From contig JAJRSY010000108.1 in NCBI GenBank assembly GCA_024278565.1, positions 1-7,865 of the forward strand: a stretch of DNA of 7,865 nucleotides, given 5' to 3'. This document shows, one piece after another, positions 7,092-7,865 of the stretch. The position numbers and the translations under genes are program-made. The notes below the pieces were generated by a model that was not told the origin of the DNA, ran no database searches, and worked only from the letters and a program-made list of their open reading frames with translations. Source of the DNA: Bacteroidota bacterium. Its GTDB lineage: Bacteria; Bacteroidota; Bacteroidia; Flavobacteriales; Flavobacteriaceae. Position 1 is the first letter of the stretch; every line of letters starts with the position of its first letter.

Positions 7092-7203
7092 TGGACAATG
7101 AACAGTGGACAATGGACAATGAACAGTGGACAATGGACAATGGACAATGAACAGTGGACAATGGACAATGAACAGTGAACAGTGAACAGTGAACAGTGGA
7201 CAA
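7092..7203. repeat. 16-copy heptamer tandem array with two alternating units
   Basis: Starting four bases after the lptD stop, 112 bases consist of exactly 16 seven-base units with no imperfect copy. There are two unit types, A = TGGACAA (nine copies) and B = TGAACAG (seven copies), in the order ABAABAAABAABBBBA. They differ at positions 3 and 7 only. The strict phase and mosaic order point to recent slippage or unequal exchange. Reverse-strand frames through it stay open because 7 is not a multiple of 3 and the units lack stops, but the resulting cysteine/histidine-rich peptides are artefacts. Confidence 0.95.
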
Positions 7204-7210
7204 AAAAACC

Positions 7211-7349
7211 TGTTTTTAAATAAACTGCCTCGATGCAAGCATACGAGGCATCTAGTGGAAGAAAGTTTTTTCAATGAAAACCTAAGGTTTTCAAACTTTC
7301 CTCTTAATGCGAGGCAAGCCGGGAATTAAACCCTAAGAGATTAAAAACA
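7211..7349. repeat. Nested inverted-repeat element upstream of ridA
   Basis: Four sets of complementary arms are nested in 139 bases. The outer arms are TGTTTTTAA (7211-7219) and TTAAAAACA (7341-7349). TGCCTCG (7226-7232) can pair with CGAGGCA at 7244-7250 or with a second copy at 7310-7316. GAAAGTTT (7261-7268) pairs with AAACTTTC (7293-7300), enclosing TGAAAACCT (7275-7283) and AGGTTTTCA (7285-7293). No open frame is present. It could be a small non-autonomous mobile element, a structured ridA leader, or a transcription-end region for lptD. The pairings are seen directly; the function is unknown. Confidence 0.55.
7226..7250 (+). other. Strong local hairpin within the nested element
   Basis: TGCCTCGATGC (7226-7236) pairs with GCAT-CGAGGCA (7239-7250, one bulged A at 7243), giving an 11-pair stem. 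No T tract follows, so Rho-independent termination of lptD is possible only in a weak form. The competing partner for the 5' arm at 7310-7316 would allow two alternative folds. Confidence 0.5.
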
Positions 7350-7358
7350 TTTGAACCC

Positions 7359-7739
7359 ATGAAAAAAATAATCAATACTTCTAAAGCCCCGGCTCCTATC
7401 GGGCCGTACAACCAAGCCGTTTTGAGCGGAAACATCTTGTATATCTCTGGACAGATTCCGATCGATTCGGTTACAGGAACCCTCGTCGAAGGTGATATCA
7501 AGAAAGAAACCGAACAATGTATGCAAAACCTCAAGGCCATTCTTGTTGAGGCCGAAATGACCTTTGAAAATGTGGTTAAGACCTGTATCTTCATTAAAGA
7601 TATGCACCAATTTTCTGAAGTGAACGAAATGTATGGTGCTCATTTTGATCCTGAAACCGCCCCTGCAAGAGAGACTGTTGAAGTAGCCAACCTACCCAAA
7701 TTCGTAAACGTAGAGATTTCAATGATAGCAGTGAAATAG
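7359..7739 (+). CDS. ridA: RidA family reactive enamine/imine deaminase
   Basis: Cytoplasmic trimeric enzyme of the YjgF/YER057c/UK114 family. It hydrolyses unstable enamine/imine intermediates such as 2-aminoacrylate, released by PLP-dependent enzymes, to 2-keto acids and ammonia, protecting other PLP enzymes. The 126-residue length is normal. Family residues seen are Y17 and S30 (ISGQIP), N89, R104 in APARETVEV (the carboxylate-binding arginine, R105 in the Salmonella protein), and E119 in VNVEISMIAVK. T106 replaces the Salmonella C107, a variable position. The ATG has an A-rich downstream context and no Shine-Dalgarno sequence. It is separated from lptD by 271 bases of repeats, so it is probably transcribed on its own. 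Older annotations call this family endoribonuclease L-PSP; with R104 present, deaminase is the better call. Confidence 0.96.
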   Translation: MKKIINTSKAPAPIGPYNQAVLSGNILYISGQIPIDSVTGTLVEGDIKKETEQCMQNLKAILVEAEMTFENVVKTCIFIKDMHQFSEVNEMYGAHFDPETAPARETVEVANLPKFVNVEISMIAVK

Positions 7740-7745
7740 TAATCA

Positions 7746-7773
7746 GTTAGGAGTTAGGAGTTAGGAGTTAGGA
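7746..7773. repeat. Four-copy heptamer array (GTTAGGA)
   Basis: Four perfect units of GTTAGGA begin seven bases after the ridA stop codon. The sequence differs from the array after lptD, but the period and the position just behind a coding region are the same. Confidence 0.92.
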
Positions 7774-7784
7774 AAAAAAAAAAA
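7773..7784. repeat. A12 homopolymer tract
   Basis: Twelve consecutive adenines directly continue the last GTTAGGA unit. Such a run is prone to replication slippage and to sequencing-length error, so its exact length may be unreliable. Confidence 0.85.
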
Positions 7785-7823
7785 GAACTTTTCTATTTTA
7801 CTATAAAATACCACTCCACAAAG

Positions 7824-7860
7824 AAATTAACCTGCCGTAAGGCAGGAGGGGTTTTAATTT
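7824..7860. terminator. Terminator-like hairpin after ridA
   Basis: CCTGCC (7831-7836) pairs with GGCAGG (7841-7846) around a GTAA tetraloop, followed on the + strand by AGGGG and a short TTTT. Outer arms AAATTAA (7824-7830) and TTAATTT (7854-7860) can extend the stem around a seven-base bulge. It lies about 90 bases after the ridA stop and could end transcription from either side; the window edge hides any gene beyond. It shares its core with the hairpins at 156-169 and 282-303. Confidence 0.5.
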
Positions 7861-7865
7861 GAACC

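Noticed and set aside
7092..7203. Iteron-type replication origin or integration site
   Set aside because: No initiator gene, DnaA boxes or AT-rich unwinding region accompanies the repeats, and the flanking genes are ordinary chromosomal ones.
6826..7274. Overlapping - strand frames of 79-125 residues encoding repeated Ser/Thr-Val-His-Cys peptides
   Set aside because: They are translations of the heptamer array on the reverse strand. The repeat stays open in all frames because it lacks stop codons and 7 is not a multiple of 3. They overlap the 3' end of lptD.
7341..7357. Promoter for ridA from the ACATTTG just before the ATG
   Set aside because: It lacks the TA of TAnnTTTG and would leave almost no room for a leader before the start codon.

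Overview
The window looks like chromosomal DNA from a marine-type member of the Flavobacteriaceae (Bacteroidota). The evidence is the gene set and order, the Bacteroidota-type lipopolysaccharide (LPS) assembly protein, moderate GC content, no Shine-Dalgarno sequences before the genes, and matches to the Bacteroidota promoter elements TTTG and TAnnTTTG. There is no phage, transposase, CRISPR, toxin or defence gene, and I do not see a new multi-gene system. This is mostly core cell-envelope DNA; the unusual material is in the gaps between genes.

Layout. Bases 3-101 are the end of an unidentified + strand gene. Bases 102-331 hold no gene but contain a decayed heptamer array flanked by two GC-rich hairpins. 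Three - strand genes follow, read from high to low coordinates: an N-acetylmuramoyl-L-alanine amidase (2703-4250), an MlaD-type MCE lipid-transport protein (1679-2644, possibly from 2674) and a membrane protein with a haem-b-like domain and two [4Fe-4S] clusters (332-1675). They are closely spaced and probably form one transcript. A short divergent promoter region (4251-4354) separates them from a + strand lptD-like gene (4355-7087). Bases 7088-7358 hold a clean 16-copy heptamer array and then a nested inverted-repeat element. ridA follows (7359-7739), and then a third heptamer array, an A12 tract and a terminator-like hairpin.

How the genes fit together. LptD places LPS in the outer membrane, the MCE protein is expected to move phospholipid between the membranes, and the amidase cuts peptide stems from peptidoglycan. 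Three envelope processes therefore meet at one divergent promoter region. The Fe-S protein is probably a quinone-linked electron carrier and may be only a positional neighbour. RidA is a general scavenger of reactive enamine/imine metabolites and looks independent.

Start codons. Two genes lack a plausible ATG start. lptD appears to begin at TTG 4355, and the MCE gene at TTG 2644 or TTG 2674. The Fe-S gene begins at ATG 1675, one codon inside a possible GTG at 1678.
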